Source: Moringa oleifera
Taxonomy: Eukaryota > Streptophyta > Magnoliopsida > Brassicales > Moringaceae
NCBI GenBank assembly: GCA_021397835.1
Contig: JAJFZO010000896.1
Span: forward strand, 5,620,501 to 5,684,500
Reading direction: 5' to 3'
Length of the DNA: 64,000 bases
Of this stretch, positions 1-13,200 are shown piece after piece. Both the position numbers and the translations under genes were made by a program. The notes under the pieces are model-generated. The model was given only the letters and a program-made list of their open reading frames with translations, did not search any database and was not told the origin of the DNA. Each line of letters opens with the position of its first letter. The stretch's first letter is position 1.

Positions 1-3000
1 ATTGCTCGGTGATCGTTAATGCTAATAAATGGCAGTGCGGGCACTTGGAGAGCTCAACAATGACCCAACATTAGTTACTGACACTACTAAACATTAGCAC
101 TAGGTTACCTTAATAATGGCCCAACGATATTCGCTGGTGTAGGTAGATGTGAGGGTAAGCATTAAAGGAACCCAATGATGGCCTAGCAATAATGTTTGGC
201 ACTAGGAGAGCCTAACGGCTACTGCAAAGAAGTCACTGGCATTGGCAGACGCTCACACCAGCTTTAGGGAAATACAACAATTGCCCAACTACTATTGTGG
301 GGCAATTGTTAGTGCTGGTTGACGTCGATGCCAGCACAAAGGGAATTAAGGGACTTCCCAGCAATTGTTGCATGCAAGTTATTGGTGTTGATATATGCTA
401 GTACTAACAATAGTAGAGCTTAGCTATGCCCCATGATAGTCGCTCGCATTGGGAGAGCCAAACAACAACGACTGGGTAGTCTTTAGTGCTCATACAAGCT
501 AGGGCCAGCACTAGAGGAGCTCAGTAGTGATGACCTAATGATAGTCATAAGCATTGGAAGAGCCTACCACTGTTGCTAGGCAGTCACTAGCCATGGCAAA
601 CATCTGCATTGGGTTCCCTCAGTAATGGTCTCGTGGCTATCACGGGCATAGAAAAATGTGAGGGCAAGCACTAAAGGAGCCCAACGATGACCTAAAAGTT
701 ATAGTAGGTATTGGGAGAGCCCAATGACTACAGCGAGGAAGTTATTATTTCTAGCAAGTGCTAGTGCCAACTATGGTAAAACCCAACAACTACTAAGCTT
801 CTATTGCGAGGCAGCAGCTCATGTTGTTAAACGCAAGTGCCTGTACTAAAGGAACCTAAGGACTGGCCAATTATTGCTACGAGGCAGTTGCAAGTGTTGA
901 TAAATGCCAATTTTGGCATTCAGGGAGCTCTGTGATGACCCCATGATAGTCATTCGCGTTGAGAAAGCCCAATGATTGCAATTGGGGTAATCATTGATGT
1001 TGGTTGCAGCCAACGTCAGCACTAAGGAGCTCAATGATAACCCAACAATAGTCATTGGTGCTAGCAGAGATATGTGCTTGGTTTCCTTAACAATGGCCTA
1101 ATGACAGTCACTAGCATGTAGACATGAGGGCAAGCACTAGAGGAGCCTAACGATGGCCTAGTAATAATAATTGGTGTTTGGAGAGCCCAATGATTTTTGC
1201 AAGACGATAATTAGAGTTGGCAAATGTTAGCGCCAATTTTAAGGGAACCCAATGATTACTTACCTACTATTGCGGGGTAATTTTTGGTGTAGGTAGACGC
1301 TGTTACTAGCATTAAAAGAACCCAATGATTGCCTAGTTATTGTTGCAGGGCAGTTTCTCGTGTCGATAGACAATAGTACCAATACTAGAAAAGCCTAATG
1401 GCAGCCTTGCAGTAATAATTAGTGTTGGGAAAGACCAATAACCACTATGGGGAAGTCCAAGTGCTTTGAAGGAACCCAACGACTGCCTTGCTACAACTTC
1501 AAGGTAGTTATTGGTGCTAGTAAATGCTAATGCCAACTTCGATGAAGCCCATAGACAGCCCCACAACTGTTACTAATGTTATGATCGCTAGCGCTGTTTG
1601 AGGCTAGTGCCGCATTAGAGAAACTTAATAATGATGACCTAATGATAGTCCCAGGCGTTGGGAGAGCCTTACGACTACTGTTGGACAATTGTTGGCATAG
1701 ATAAACATCCGCATTAGGCTCCCCCAACAATGGCCAATGAAGTATCATAGGCAAAGCTAGACATAAGGGCAACAATAAAGGAGCCCAACAATGGTCTAAA
1801 ATTTGTAGTGGGTATTAAGAGAGCCCAATAACTAGTAAGGGGAAGTCTTAATGCTGGCAGATGCTTAAGCAGCTTTAAGGGAACCCAACGATCGCCTAGC
1901 TATTACTATAGGGCAGTTACAAGTGTTGGTAAATGCTTGTGCCAACATTGGAGGAGCCCAAGAATGACCCCATTATAGTCGCTAGCATTGTGAGAGCCCA
2001 ATGACTGCTATTGGGTAGTCGCTGGCACTGGTAGAGGCAAGTGCTATTACTAGGGGAGCTTATGATAACCTAGTAGTTGGCATTAGGAGAGCCCAATGAT
2101 TTTCGCTCGAAATTTGCTGGTACTGTTAAACATTATTGCCAGCTCTATTATAACCTAATGATGGTTGCTGGCATTAGGAAAGCATAGGGACTATTGCTCG
2201 GCAATCACTGGCGCTAGGGTGCTTGCATTTAGAGAACCTTAGAACTGTTCAATTATTGCTATGGGGCAGTTGTTAATGTCGGTAGACACTTCGAGGGAGC
2301 CTAATGACATTTCCATAATAGTTGCTAGCAATAGGAAAGGCCAACTACTGCTACGAGTGAATGTCTTGTGTTGTTTAAGGCTAGGGTAGCACTAAGGGGC
2401 TCAGCGATGACCTAGTGCCAATCGCTGGCGTTGGGAGACATCTACGTTAGGCTCCCCCAATGATGACCTAGCGACAGCCGCTAATGTAGGTAGAAGAGTC
2501 CAACGATGGCATAGGGGTAATAGTTGGCATAAGGAGAGCATAACGACTACTACGAGGAAGTCCTTGGTGCTAGCAGACACCGACAATAGCACAAGAAGAA
2601 CCTAAGTACTGCCTAGCTATTTCTACGGGGTAGTTGCTGGTGTCTATAGATGTTGTTGCCAACACTAGGGAATCCTGCAATGACCTAATAATGGTCACTA
2701 ACATTAGGAGAGCCCAACAGCTACTGCTAGGCAGTCGCTGGTGCAAAGAGAGCTTAGCAATGAGCCAACGATATTCACTAGCACTGGTAGACCTCAGTGC
2801 TATAGTTTTCACTAATAGTAGTGCACTAACATTAGCTGGCATAGGTAGGCACGTTGGTAAGCACTAGAGGAACTCAATGATGGCATAGCAGGAGTAGGAA
2901 GCGCTAAAAAAAACCAATGACTATTGCGAGGCAATCAATTATACTAGTAGATGCTCGCACTAGCTTTGGCAAAACCCAACAACTACCTTGTTATAGCAAC

Positions 3001-6000
3001 GAGGCAATTGCTGGCGCTGATAGATGTAATTTCTAATATGTGGGGAACCCAGGGACTACCTAGTTATTATTGAGAGGTAGCTACCAGTGCCAGTAGGCAC
3101 TAGTGCCAGTAGGCACTAGTGCCAGTAAGGGAGAAGCCTTACAATGACCCATGATAGCCATTGGCATGGGGAGAGCCCAATGATTGGTGCTAGGCAGTCA
3201 CGAGCATTGGTAAAGGCCAGTGATAGTACTAGGGGAGCTCAACGATGATCTAGCAGTAGTTGCTCATGTTAGTAGACATCTACGATAGGATCTCCTAATG
3301 ATGGCCACATGTAGTCACTGACACAAGTAAACGTGAGCCAAAAGTACTACATGGGTCCAATGATGGCTTAGCAGCAATAATTGGCATTAGGAAAACCCAA
3401 CCAAGACTACAAAGAAGTCACTGGTGCTAGTAGACCTCGTGCCAACTTTGGAGAAACCCTACGACTGCCAGCTACTGTTGAGGGGTAGTTGCCAGTGTTC
3501 TTAGACGTTGATGCTAGCATTAAGTGAAGACTACCTAGCAATTATTATGGGGTAATTAATGGTGTCGATAGACGCTTGTGCTACACCAGGGGAGCCGTAT
3601 GACAACCCCATGATTGTAGCTAGCATTGGGAGTGCCCAACAATTATTGTTAGGTAGTCATTGGCACTGGTCGAAACCAGCTTCTACATTAAGGGAGCTTA
3701 GCGATGACTTAGAAACAGTCTCTAATGAGGCTTACATTTGTACTTAGTTGCCCCTACGATGGCCCAATAGTAATCATCGACATAGGTAAACGTGAGAACA
3801 AGCACTAGAGGCCCAACATTGGCCTAGCATTAGCAATTGGCATTAGGAAAGCCTAAAGACTGATTTGAGTAAGAGCTTGCTGCAGGCAAATGCTAGTGCT
3901 AGCTTTAGTGAGACCCAACGACTGCCTAGTTACTTTTATGGTGCAATTGCTGGTGTTAGTAGACGCTAATGCCAGCACCAAACGAGTCTAGCAATGACCC
4001 CATGGTAGTTGGTGACATTGGGAATGCCCAACGACTGCTGCAAGGCAATCATTGATGGTAGTAGATATTAACACCAACACTAGGGGAGCTTAGTGATGAT
4101 TCAATAATTATTACTAACATTGGCAGACATGAATGCAAGTACTAATGAAGCTTAATAATGGCCTAGCTGCAGTAGTTAGCATTAGAAGAACCAATGATAG
4201 CTACGTGGCTATCACTGGTCCTGCTAAGTGCTTGCACCAACTTTGGGAGAACCTAGCAACTGCTTAGCTACTATTATAGGATAGTTATGAGTGTTAATAG
4301 ATGTTCATCCTAGAACTAAAAAGAAATTAGGGATAGCCCACCTATAGCAATGGGGTAGTTATTGGTATCAATAGACGCTAACAATAACGTCGACCCAACG
4401 ATGACTTCATGACGATCATTGGCGTTGGGAGAGCCAATAACGATAGTTAGGTAATTGCAGACATTAGTAGATGCTAGTACCAACATTAGGAGAGCTCAGT
4501 GATGACCTAACGGCAGTCATTAGCTCTAGCAGGCATCAGTGATGGGTTCCCCTTGTGATGGCTTAGTGGCAGTTATTGGCATAAGGAGATGCGATGGTAA
4601 GCACCAGAGGAGCCCAACAACGGCTACATGGAAGTCATAAGGAACCATCGGACTGCCCTGTTACTTTTATGATACAGTTGCTAGAGTTAATAGATGCTCG
4701 TGCCAGCATCATGGAAGACTAACGACAACATTGTAATAGCTTTTAATGTTGGGAGAGGCCAATGACAACTATAAAGCAGTCACTGCAGTTGGTAGATGCC
4801 AGACCAGCATTATAAAAGCTCAATGATGACCTAGTGATAATCATTAGCATTGTCTCCCAATGATGGTTCAACGGTAGTTCTTGGTGTATGTAGATGCATG
4901 ACTAAGCAGTAGAGAAGCCAAATGACAGCCTAGTAACAATAACAGGCATTGCGAGAGCCCAACGGCTTCTGCAAGTAAGTCGATGGTGCTACTAGACACT
5001 CGCTCCAGCTTTAGGGTAATCCAACGACTTCTGAGCTATAAAGGTGGTGCAGTTACGTGTGTTGGCAAATGACGACACTAAAACAAAAGGAACCCAATGA
5101 CTACCTCGCTATTGCTATGAGGTATTCACTAGTGTAAATAGATGCTAGTGCTAACACATAAGGAGCCCAACGACTCCTGTTGGGCAATTACTGACGCTAG
5201 CAGACATCTTCACTAGGTTTTCTAAATGATGGCCCAATGGCAATCCTTGGCGTAATTGAACATGAGAGGAAGAATTAAAGGAGCCGAGCGATGGCTTAGC
5301 AACAATGATTGGTGTTCTAAAAGCCCAACGACTATTGTGGGGAAGTTATTAGTGCTGGTAGATGCTCACGCCATCTTTGGAGGAACCTAATGACTACTTA
5401 GTGACTTTTGCAGTGCAGTTGTTGGTATGAGTAAATGCCAATGCCAATACCGAAGGAGCCTAACGATGACTTGGTGATAGTTATTGATGTTGGGAAAGCC
5501 CAAGGACTATTTTTAGGCAGTTGCTGATGTTGGTAGTTTCCAACGCCAACATAGGGAAGCTCAATGATGGCCTGGAAACAGTTGCTAGCACTGCCAGACA
5601 TTTATGCTAGTTCTTACAATGATGGCCCAACAATATTCACTAATGCAGGTTGATGAGAGGGTAAGCACTAGAAGAGTCCAAGATGGCCTAGAAGTAATTG
5701 TTTAAGTTGGGAGAGCCAATGACTGTTGTAGGGAAGTCATTAACACTAGCAAACTTGGCCCTAGGTTACCCTAGTGATGGTCCAATGGCAGTCACTAGTA
5801 GTAATTGGCATTAAGAGAGCTCAATGATTAGTGTGGGAAGTCATTGGTGCTCGTAGATGCTTGCCTAACTTTTGGGGAACCTAACGACTGCCCCATTATT
5901 GTTATGCGGTAGTTACTAGTGTTGGTAAATGCCAGCATCAAAATAAGGGGAACCAAGGGCTTTCAGCTATTGCTGCAGGGCAGTTATTTATATCGGTAAA

Positions 6001-6030
6001 CGTAAATACTAACAATGAGGTGACTTAATA
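1..6030 (+). repeat. Satellite A, block 1 (about 468-bp compound tandem repeat)
   Basis: Diverged tandem array, roughly 13 units; the left end runs off the window. Each unit is a series of sub-blocks of about 69, 40, 62, 73, 73, 40, 62 and 49 bp, most opening with variants of GCCCAACGAC or GCCCAACGATG and closing with GCCAGCACTAGGGGA. A landmark of the type GGTTCCCCCAACGATGGCCC recurs near 105, 612, 1,080, 1,705, 2,450, 3,290, 3,745, 4,543 and 5,215. The spacing here is irregular because sub-blocks have been lost or gained; the cleaner 469- and 458-bp spacings are in block 2. Short open frames in all six frames are accidental: they have no conserved start and do not persist between units. No stretch of unrelated sequence is visible inside the block. 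Confidence 0.9.
3086..3130 (+). repeat. 16-bp microsatellite-like expansion inside satellite A
   Basis: Two exact copies of AGTGCCAGTAGGCACT (3,086-3,101 and 3,102-3,117) and most of a third (to 3,130). They expand the short motif that normally occurs once at this place in the 73-bp sub-block. This is a young local duplication compared with the age of the array, because the two full copies are identical. Confidence 0.9.
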
Positions 6031-9000
6031 ACAGTTCCCTTAGTACACTTACTAAGGAGTCTACTAAGGGATAACGATGAGGGTCTAGCTCGCATGATGT
6101 GCCCGTGACCTGGCTCGCACGCCTGGTCCAACCACACTTTGGGCCTTCCACCCTTACGATATCTGTTAAAGGCATCCATGCCTTATCTCTAATGCCTATA
6201 GTTTTTGCGATGCAGTTCTTTTAGCACATTAGCTAGGTAGTTTCTTAGGGGATTGTGACGGGGATCTTACCTACGTCAAGCACCCATGGCATGGCTAGCG
6301 CCTATTGTGGCTCTTCTTAGGCCTTTTATCAATGCGACACTCCCTTGGCACATAGGTTAGGCAGTTTATCGAGAGATAACGATGAGGATCTAGCCTAAAT
6401 GGGGTTCCCATGGCCTCGTTGGCGCGCCTACTATGACTTCACGTTAGGCCTTTAACCCATCACATGCCTTCTAGAGGTAGGCATGGCTTGTCTCTTATGC
6501 CCATGGTTAGTATGATGCGAATCCCTTAGCACGGTTGCTCGGCAGTCCTTTGAGGGACAATAACGAGATTCTAACTCGTATAGGGCGCAAATGGCCTGGC
6601 TAGCATGCCTATTAGTGCCACACATTGGGCCTTCTATCGATCTCATACTAGTTTGGGTAGCCATGGCTTGCCTCCCGTGCCCATGTTCCATGCATATGAC
6701 TCCCTTGGCACACTTGTTGGGAAATCTATTGAGGGATGATGTTGAGGATTGAGCTCGCTTGAGGCGCCCATGGCATGGGTTGCACGCATACTGGGCAGTC
6801 TATCAAGCGACAACAACAAAAGTCTGACACGCATTAGGTGCCCATGATCTGGCAGGCATGCTTAATACGGTCGTACATTGGGCCTGCCACCCATCCTGTA
6901 CCTATTAAAGGTAGCCATGGCTTACCTCTTGTTCCTATGTTCCATGCAACATGGCTCCCTTGCCACGTTACTGCATAGTGTATTGAGGGACGATGTTGAG
7001 GGTTTGGATCTCGTGAGGCTCTCATAGCCTAGCTGGCACGCATGCTGGGGTCGCACGTTAGGCTTTCTGCCAATGCTATGCCTGCACGAGTAGTCGTTGG
7101 TTATGTCCAATGACCATGCTTTGTGTAATGTGGCTAGCTTTTCATGGTTGCTGGACAGTTCATTGACTGATAAAGATGAGGGTTTGGCTCATCTGGGGTG
7201 CCCATGTAGTGGTTGGTGCACTTACTACGGCCGTACGTTGGGCCTTCCCCCCATCCTGTACCTATTAAGGATAGCCTTGGCTTGCCTCCTATGCCCCTGT
7301 GTCATGCGATATAGCACCCTTGGCACATTCTTTAGGTAGTTTATTAGGGGACAGCAAAGAAGTTCTACTCGCATAGGGCGCCTATGACCTAGTTACCACG
7401 CCTCCTGTGATCGTACGCTGGGCCTTCTATCCATGTCACATCTTGCAAGGATAGCCATGGCTTAACACCTCTACCATGGTTCATGCCATGTGGCTCCCTT
7501 ACCATGCTCACTGCAGAGTCTATCGAGGGACAACGACGAGGGTCTAGCCCTCATGGTGTGCCCATGGCTTGGCTTGCGCTTTTACTCTAGCCACTCATTG
7601 GGCCATTCGCCTATGTTGTTCCTACTGGGGGCAACCATGGCATGCATCTCGTGCCTATGGCCCATGAGATTTGGCTCCCTTGGCATGCACATTGGGCAAT
7701 TTATTGAGGGATAACAATTAGGATCTAGCCTGAAAAAGGCATCCATCGCCTGGCTAGAGCACCTGTTACAACCGCACGTTAGGCCATTTTCTCGTACAGT
7801 GCCTACTAGTGGCAGCTGTGGCTTGCCTCCTATGCCCATGATCTATGTGATGCAGGTTCCTCAACATATTTGCTGGGCAGTCTCTCAAAGGATAGCCTCA
7901 AAGGTCTTGTTGCATGACGCTCCTATGGTATGGCTGGTGCTTATGGTATGGTTGGCGCCAGTTGTGGTTGCATGTTAGGATTTCCACCCATGCAACGCCT
8001 ACTTAGGGTAGCAGTGGCTTGCTATTCGTGCCCAACTTTTGTGCGATGTGACTCCAATGGCACTTAGGCTGGACAGTCTATTGAGGTATATTGATAAGGG
8101 TCTAACTCAAGTGAGGCCCTCATGGCCTAGCAAGCGCGCTTGCTGCAGTTGCACGTTGGTCCTTCTGCCCATCACGTGCCTTCTAGAGGCAGGAGTGGCT
8201 TGCCTCTTATGGCCATGGTCTATGCGACGCGGCTCCTTCGGTACACTTGCTAGGCAACCTACTGAGGCACAATGATAATGGTCTAGCTTGCATTGGCACC
8301 CATGCCCTCTCTAGCACGCCTATTATAACCGCATGCTCCTTTTGCCCATCTCATGCAATTTAGTGGCAGCCATGGCTTGCCTCTCGTGCCCATGTTCCAT
8401 GCAACATGGCTTCCTTGGCATGCTCATTGGGCAGTCTATCCAGGCATAACGTCGAGGGTCTAACTCGCTTGGGGCGCCTATGGCTTGGCTAGCACATGTG
8501 CTGTGGCCACAAACTACGCCTTCCACCCATGCGATGCCTAGTGGGGGCAAATGGTAATTACACCATAAGCCCATTGTCTATGCAACACGGCTCCTTTTAC
8601 ATTCTCGATAGGTAGTCCATCCAATGATAGCTCGCGTTGGGCTCCCATGACCTAGCAAATGTGCTCATTGCGGTCACATATTGGGCCCTACACGGCTCCC
8701 TTTCTTATGGTCCATGTAGCATGGCTCCCTTGGCATGCTTGCTTAAGATTTTATTGGGAGGCAACATTGGGGGTCTAGGTCACGTGAGGTGCCCATGGCT
8801 TGGGTCACGAGCCTACTACGATCGCACATTGGGCCTTCCACCTAAGCTGTGCCTATTAGGGACAGCCACGGTTGGCCTCCTGTGCCCATAGTCTGTGGGA
8901 TGTAGCTCCGTTGACACGTTCACTAAGGAGTCTATTGCCGGATAATGACAATGATTTAGCTCGAGTGGGGTACCCATAGCCTCGCTAGTGCACCTGTTGC

Positions 9001-10173
9001 GGTGGCACACTAGGCTTTTTGCCCTTACAATGCGTGCTAGTGATAACTATTGCTTTCCTCCCATGCCCATGGTCCATGCAATGCAGCTCTTATAGCTCCC
9101 TCACTAGGCAGTCTATGAAGGAACAATGATAAAGGTTTAGCTCGCATAAGGTGCCTATGACCTTATTAGCGAGGACGTTGGGCCTTGCACCCACACTATA
9201 TCTATAAGGAGCAACTGTGGCTTGCCTCTCCTTCTCATGGTCCATGTGACACGGCTTCCATGGCATCCGCGCTAGGGAGTGTATCGAGGGATAGTGATGA
9301 GGTTCTGCCTCACATGGAACGCCCATGGCCTGGCTGGTGAGTTTGATGGGCCACATGGTAGGCCTTTAGCACATGCCGTGCTTGTTAGGGGTAGTTGTGG
9401 TTGACCTCCCATGCCTATGGACATTGGTATACGGCTCCTTGGCATGCTCATTAGGGAGTCTATTGATGGACAATGACAAGGATTTGGCTTGAATGAGGTG
9501 CCCAGGGCCTGGCTAGCGCAACTATTAGGGCCGCATGCTAGGCCTTCGGCCCCTACGATGCCTATTTGCGGCAGTCGTTGCTTGCCTCCCATGCCCATGG
9601 TCCATGCAATACGGCTCCCATAGCTTACTCACTAGGTAGTTTATCGAGGGACAACGATAAGGGTCTTGCCCACGAGGGTCACCCTTGGCATGGCTGGAGA
9701 GCATTGCAGCTACATGTTTGGCCTTCCACCCATGCGTTACCAGTAGAGTCTAGTCGTGATTTACCTCTCATGCCCAAGTGCTTTCCGACGCGGCTCCCTT
9801 AACATGCAGGTTAGGCAATCTATCAACAGACAGTGATAAGGGTTTAGCTCACGTGGGGTGCCCATGCCCTGGCTAGCTCGCCTGCTGTAGTCGCTCAGAA
9901 GGCTTTTTACCTATGCCATACCCATTAGGGGCAGTCGTGGCATGCCTCTTGTGCCGTTGTCCGTGCCATATTGCTCTTTTGGCATGCTCACTGGCAGTCC
10001 ATCGAGGGGTAACAACAAGGATTTAGCCCATATAGGCTGCCAATGGCTCGACCAACACGCTAATTATGGTCACACTCTCGCCCTTCCATTCAAGTTGTGC
10101 TTATCGTGAGGCTCTTATGGTCTGGCTTGCACGCCTGCTACGGTCGCATGTTAGGCCTTCCATCTCACTTGTT
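6031..10173 (+). repeat. Satellite B, block 1 (about 181-bp monomers)
   Basis: Tandem array of a different satellite, about 23 monomers. The unit can be followed by landmarks in order: GCGGCTCCCTTGGCAC, GGGCAGTCTATCGAGGGACA, GAGGGTCTAGCTCG, CCCATGGCCTGGCTAGC, GTTGGGCCTTCCACCCATG, GGCAGCCATGGCTTGCCTCC. Successive copies of the CCCATGGTCCATG landmark near 6,499, 6,679, 7,291, 7,469, 7,653 and 7,834 are about 178-184 bp apart, apart from partial insertions or duplications (for example 6,679 to 6,931). It is richer in GC than satellite A and shares no clear homology with it. A monomer of about 180 bp is the usual length of plant centromeric or heterochromatic satellites, but nothing here proves centromere function. 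Confidence 0.88.
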
Positions 10174-10188
10174 GGGGGTAATTGCTAA

Positions 10189-10266
10189 TGTGAGTAAACG
10201 TTAGTGTTACCAAAGGTGAGTAGACACTAGTGCTAGCAATGGTGAGTAGATGCTAGTGCTAACAAC
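10189..10266 (+). repeat. Three 26-bp tandem repeats at the B-to-A junction
   Basis: Units at 10,189-10,214, 10,215-10,240 and 10,241-10,266; the second begins GGTGAGTAGACACTAGTGC. They are an amplified piece of a satellite A sub-block (the GGTAGACGCTAGTGCCAGC segment) and sit within about 20 bp of the place where satellite B ends. Confidence 0.85.
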
Positions 10267-13200
10267 GGAGGAGCTTAGAGACAATTAATGACTGTCTCTA
10301 GTGTTGGGAGAGCCAAACGATTGAAGCTATGCTATTGCTAACGCTAGTAAACATCTACACTAAGTTATGCCAGACATGGCCAATGGTAGTAATTGGTGCA
10401 GGTAAACACAAAGGCAGGCACTAAAAAAGCCTAAAGATGGCCTAGTAGCACTAGTCGATGCTAATAAAGCCAAACAACTATTGTAGGAAAGTCGACGTTG
10501 CTGGCAGACGCTCATACCAGCTTCGAGGCAACCCAACGATAGCCCACCTATTGCTATGATGCAATTGTTAGTATTGACAAACGCTGGCACTAACACTAAC
10601 GGAACCCAAGGACTACCCAGCTATTGCTGCGTAGCAGTTGGTAATGTCGGTACATGGCAGTGCTAGCACTAAGGGAGCCTAGCGACGACCCAATGACAAT
10701 TGGGAGCACTAGGGGAGCCCAACAACTACTACTAGGCAGTCATTAACACTGACATACATCTTTATCAGGTTGCCTACCAATGGCCCTATGCTCATCATTG
10801 CCGTAGCTAGACGTGAAGGCAAGCATTAAAGGAGCCCAACGATGGCTAGTAGCATTGGTTGGCATTGAGAGAACCTAATGACTACTACAGGGAAGATACC
10901 AATGCTGGTAAATACTTGTGTTAACTTTGAGGGAACCTAGTAACTGCCTAGTTACTATTTAGAGCAGTAGCTGGTGTTATTAAACACTAGCACCAGCACT
11001 AAGGGACCTAGGGACTACTCACCTATTACAGTAGGGCAGTGGCAGGATTTGGTAGACATTAATGCTAGTGTCAGGGGACTTTAACGATGACCCCATGATA
11101 GTTGTTAGCATTGAAAGAGACCAATGACTATTCTTGGGGAGTCGTTGACATTTATGGACGCTGGTGCCAGCATTAGGGGAGCTCAACGATAATTGGCAGT
11201 AGTAATTGGCATAGGAAAAAGCCAAATATTGTGGGGAAGTCGCTTGTGCTAGCAGGTGCTCACACTAACTTTAGAGGAACCCAATCACTGTCCAGCTACT
11301 TCTATGGTGCAATTACTGGTGTCAATAGATGCGAGTGCTAGCACCAGTGGAGCCTAACAATGTCTCAATGACAGCTGCTAGAGTTAGGATAGCCCAATGA
11401 CTATTGCTGGGTTATCGCTGATGCAAGTAGATGCCTACACTAACACAAGGGGAACATAACGATGACCTAGCATTAGTCACTAGTACTGGCAGACATCTGC
11501 TCTTGGGATCCTAGAGATGGCGCAATGACAATCGCTAGCATACGTTGACGTCAGAGCAAGTGCTAAGGGACCTCAATGATGGCCTAGTGATAGTGGTCAG
11601 CACTGGAGGGCATAATGACTATTGCGTGGCAGTTACTCATATTGGCAGACTCTTATGCTAGCTTTGAGGGACCCAATGATTGCCTAGCTAGTGTAGTAGG
11701 GCAATTGTTAGAGCTAGCAGATGCTAGTGCCAATACTAAAGGAACCGGGGGACTATACAGCTATTGCTTTGAGGCAATAGTTAGTATTACTAAACGCTCG
11801 CACAAGCATTGAGGGAGCCTACTAATGACCCTATGATCATCATTGGCATAAGGACAACCAACGATTGCTACTGGGTAGTCGTTGATGTTGGTAGATGCTA
11901 GTGCCCGCACTAAAGGATCTTAGCGATGACCCAATGGTAGTTGTTGGCATAGGCCGAACATCTATGCTGGGTTCCTCTTGCGATGGCCAGCAATAGTTGG
12001 TTGCATCAACAGACATAACGGTAACCATTAATCAAGCCCAATGATAATTGCGATGGATTTATTGGAGCAAGCTAAAGCTCGCGCCAGCCTTGGAAGAACT
12101 GAACGACTGCCCAGCTATTTCTGTGATACCATCGCTCGTGTTTCTAAATGCTAGTTAAGAGCAATAAGGGAGCCCAATGACAACCTCATCATAGTCATTA
12201 GTGTTAGGAGAGCCCAATAACTACTGGCAATCATTAACATTAGTAGATGGCAATGCTAGCACTAGAGCAGCTCAGTGATCGTCGCTGGCATTAGCGAACA
12301 TTAGCATTAGGTTCTCTTAGGGCCTAGCAACAATCACTGGCGCAAGTAAACACGAGGGCAAGCACTGAGGAGCCTAACGATGACCTAGTAATAGGAGTAG
12401 GCACTAGGATAGCCCAAAGACTTTTATGGGGATGTTACTCATGATGGCAAACACTAGCACTAGCGTCAAAGAACGCAATGACTACCTAGCTATTGCTGCA
12501 CGGTGGGGATAAGTGTTGGCAGACACAAGTGCTAGCATGAAGGGAACCCAAGGATGGCCTACCTATTACTGTAAGGAAGTTGCTGCTGTCGATAAGCGGT
12601 AGTGTTAGGATCAAGCTAGCTCATTGGCAACCCAATAATAGTCGCAGGCATCGGGAAAGCCCTATGACTCCAACTAGGTAGTCGCTTATGCTTGTAGACA
12701 TCTTTACTAAGTTGCCCCAATAATGGCCTAATCATAGTCGTTGGCACAGGAATACAAAGGGCAAGCACTAAAGGAGCCTAACGACAGCCGTGAAGCAGTA
12801 ATTGGCATTGAAAGAGCCCAATAACTACTGCAAGAAAGTCACTTATACTAGCAGCTTATTGTGTTAGCTTTGGGGGAACCCAACGACTACCTAGTTACTT
12901 CTATGGTGCAGTTATTAGCATTGGTGGATGCTAATGCAAGCACTAAGAAGCCTAACGACGACCTCGTGATAGTGGTTGGCATTGGAAGAGGCCAACGACT
13001 GTTGTTGGGTAGTCGTTGATGCTAGTAGATGCCAGTGCGAGCACTAGGTGAGATTAACAATGACCAAGCAATAGTCATTGGCGTTGGCAGACATTTCAAT
13101 TCAGTACCCCAACGATGGCCCAGCGGTAGTCATTGACGCAAGTAAACTCGAGGGCAAGCACCAAGGGACCTTAACGATGGCCTAGCACTAGTGGTCAGCA

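Noticed and set aside
9272..9598. 108-codon open frame (minus strand) and other open frames of 60-108 codons in the satellites
   Set aside because: They follow the satellite period, change frame from unit to unit and contain only satellite-encoded peptide patterns with no known domain.
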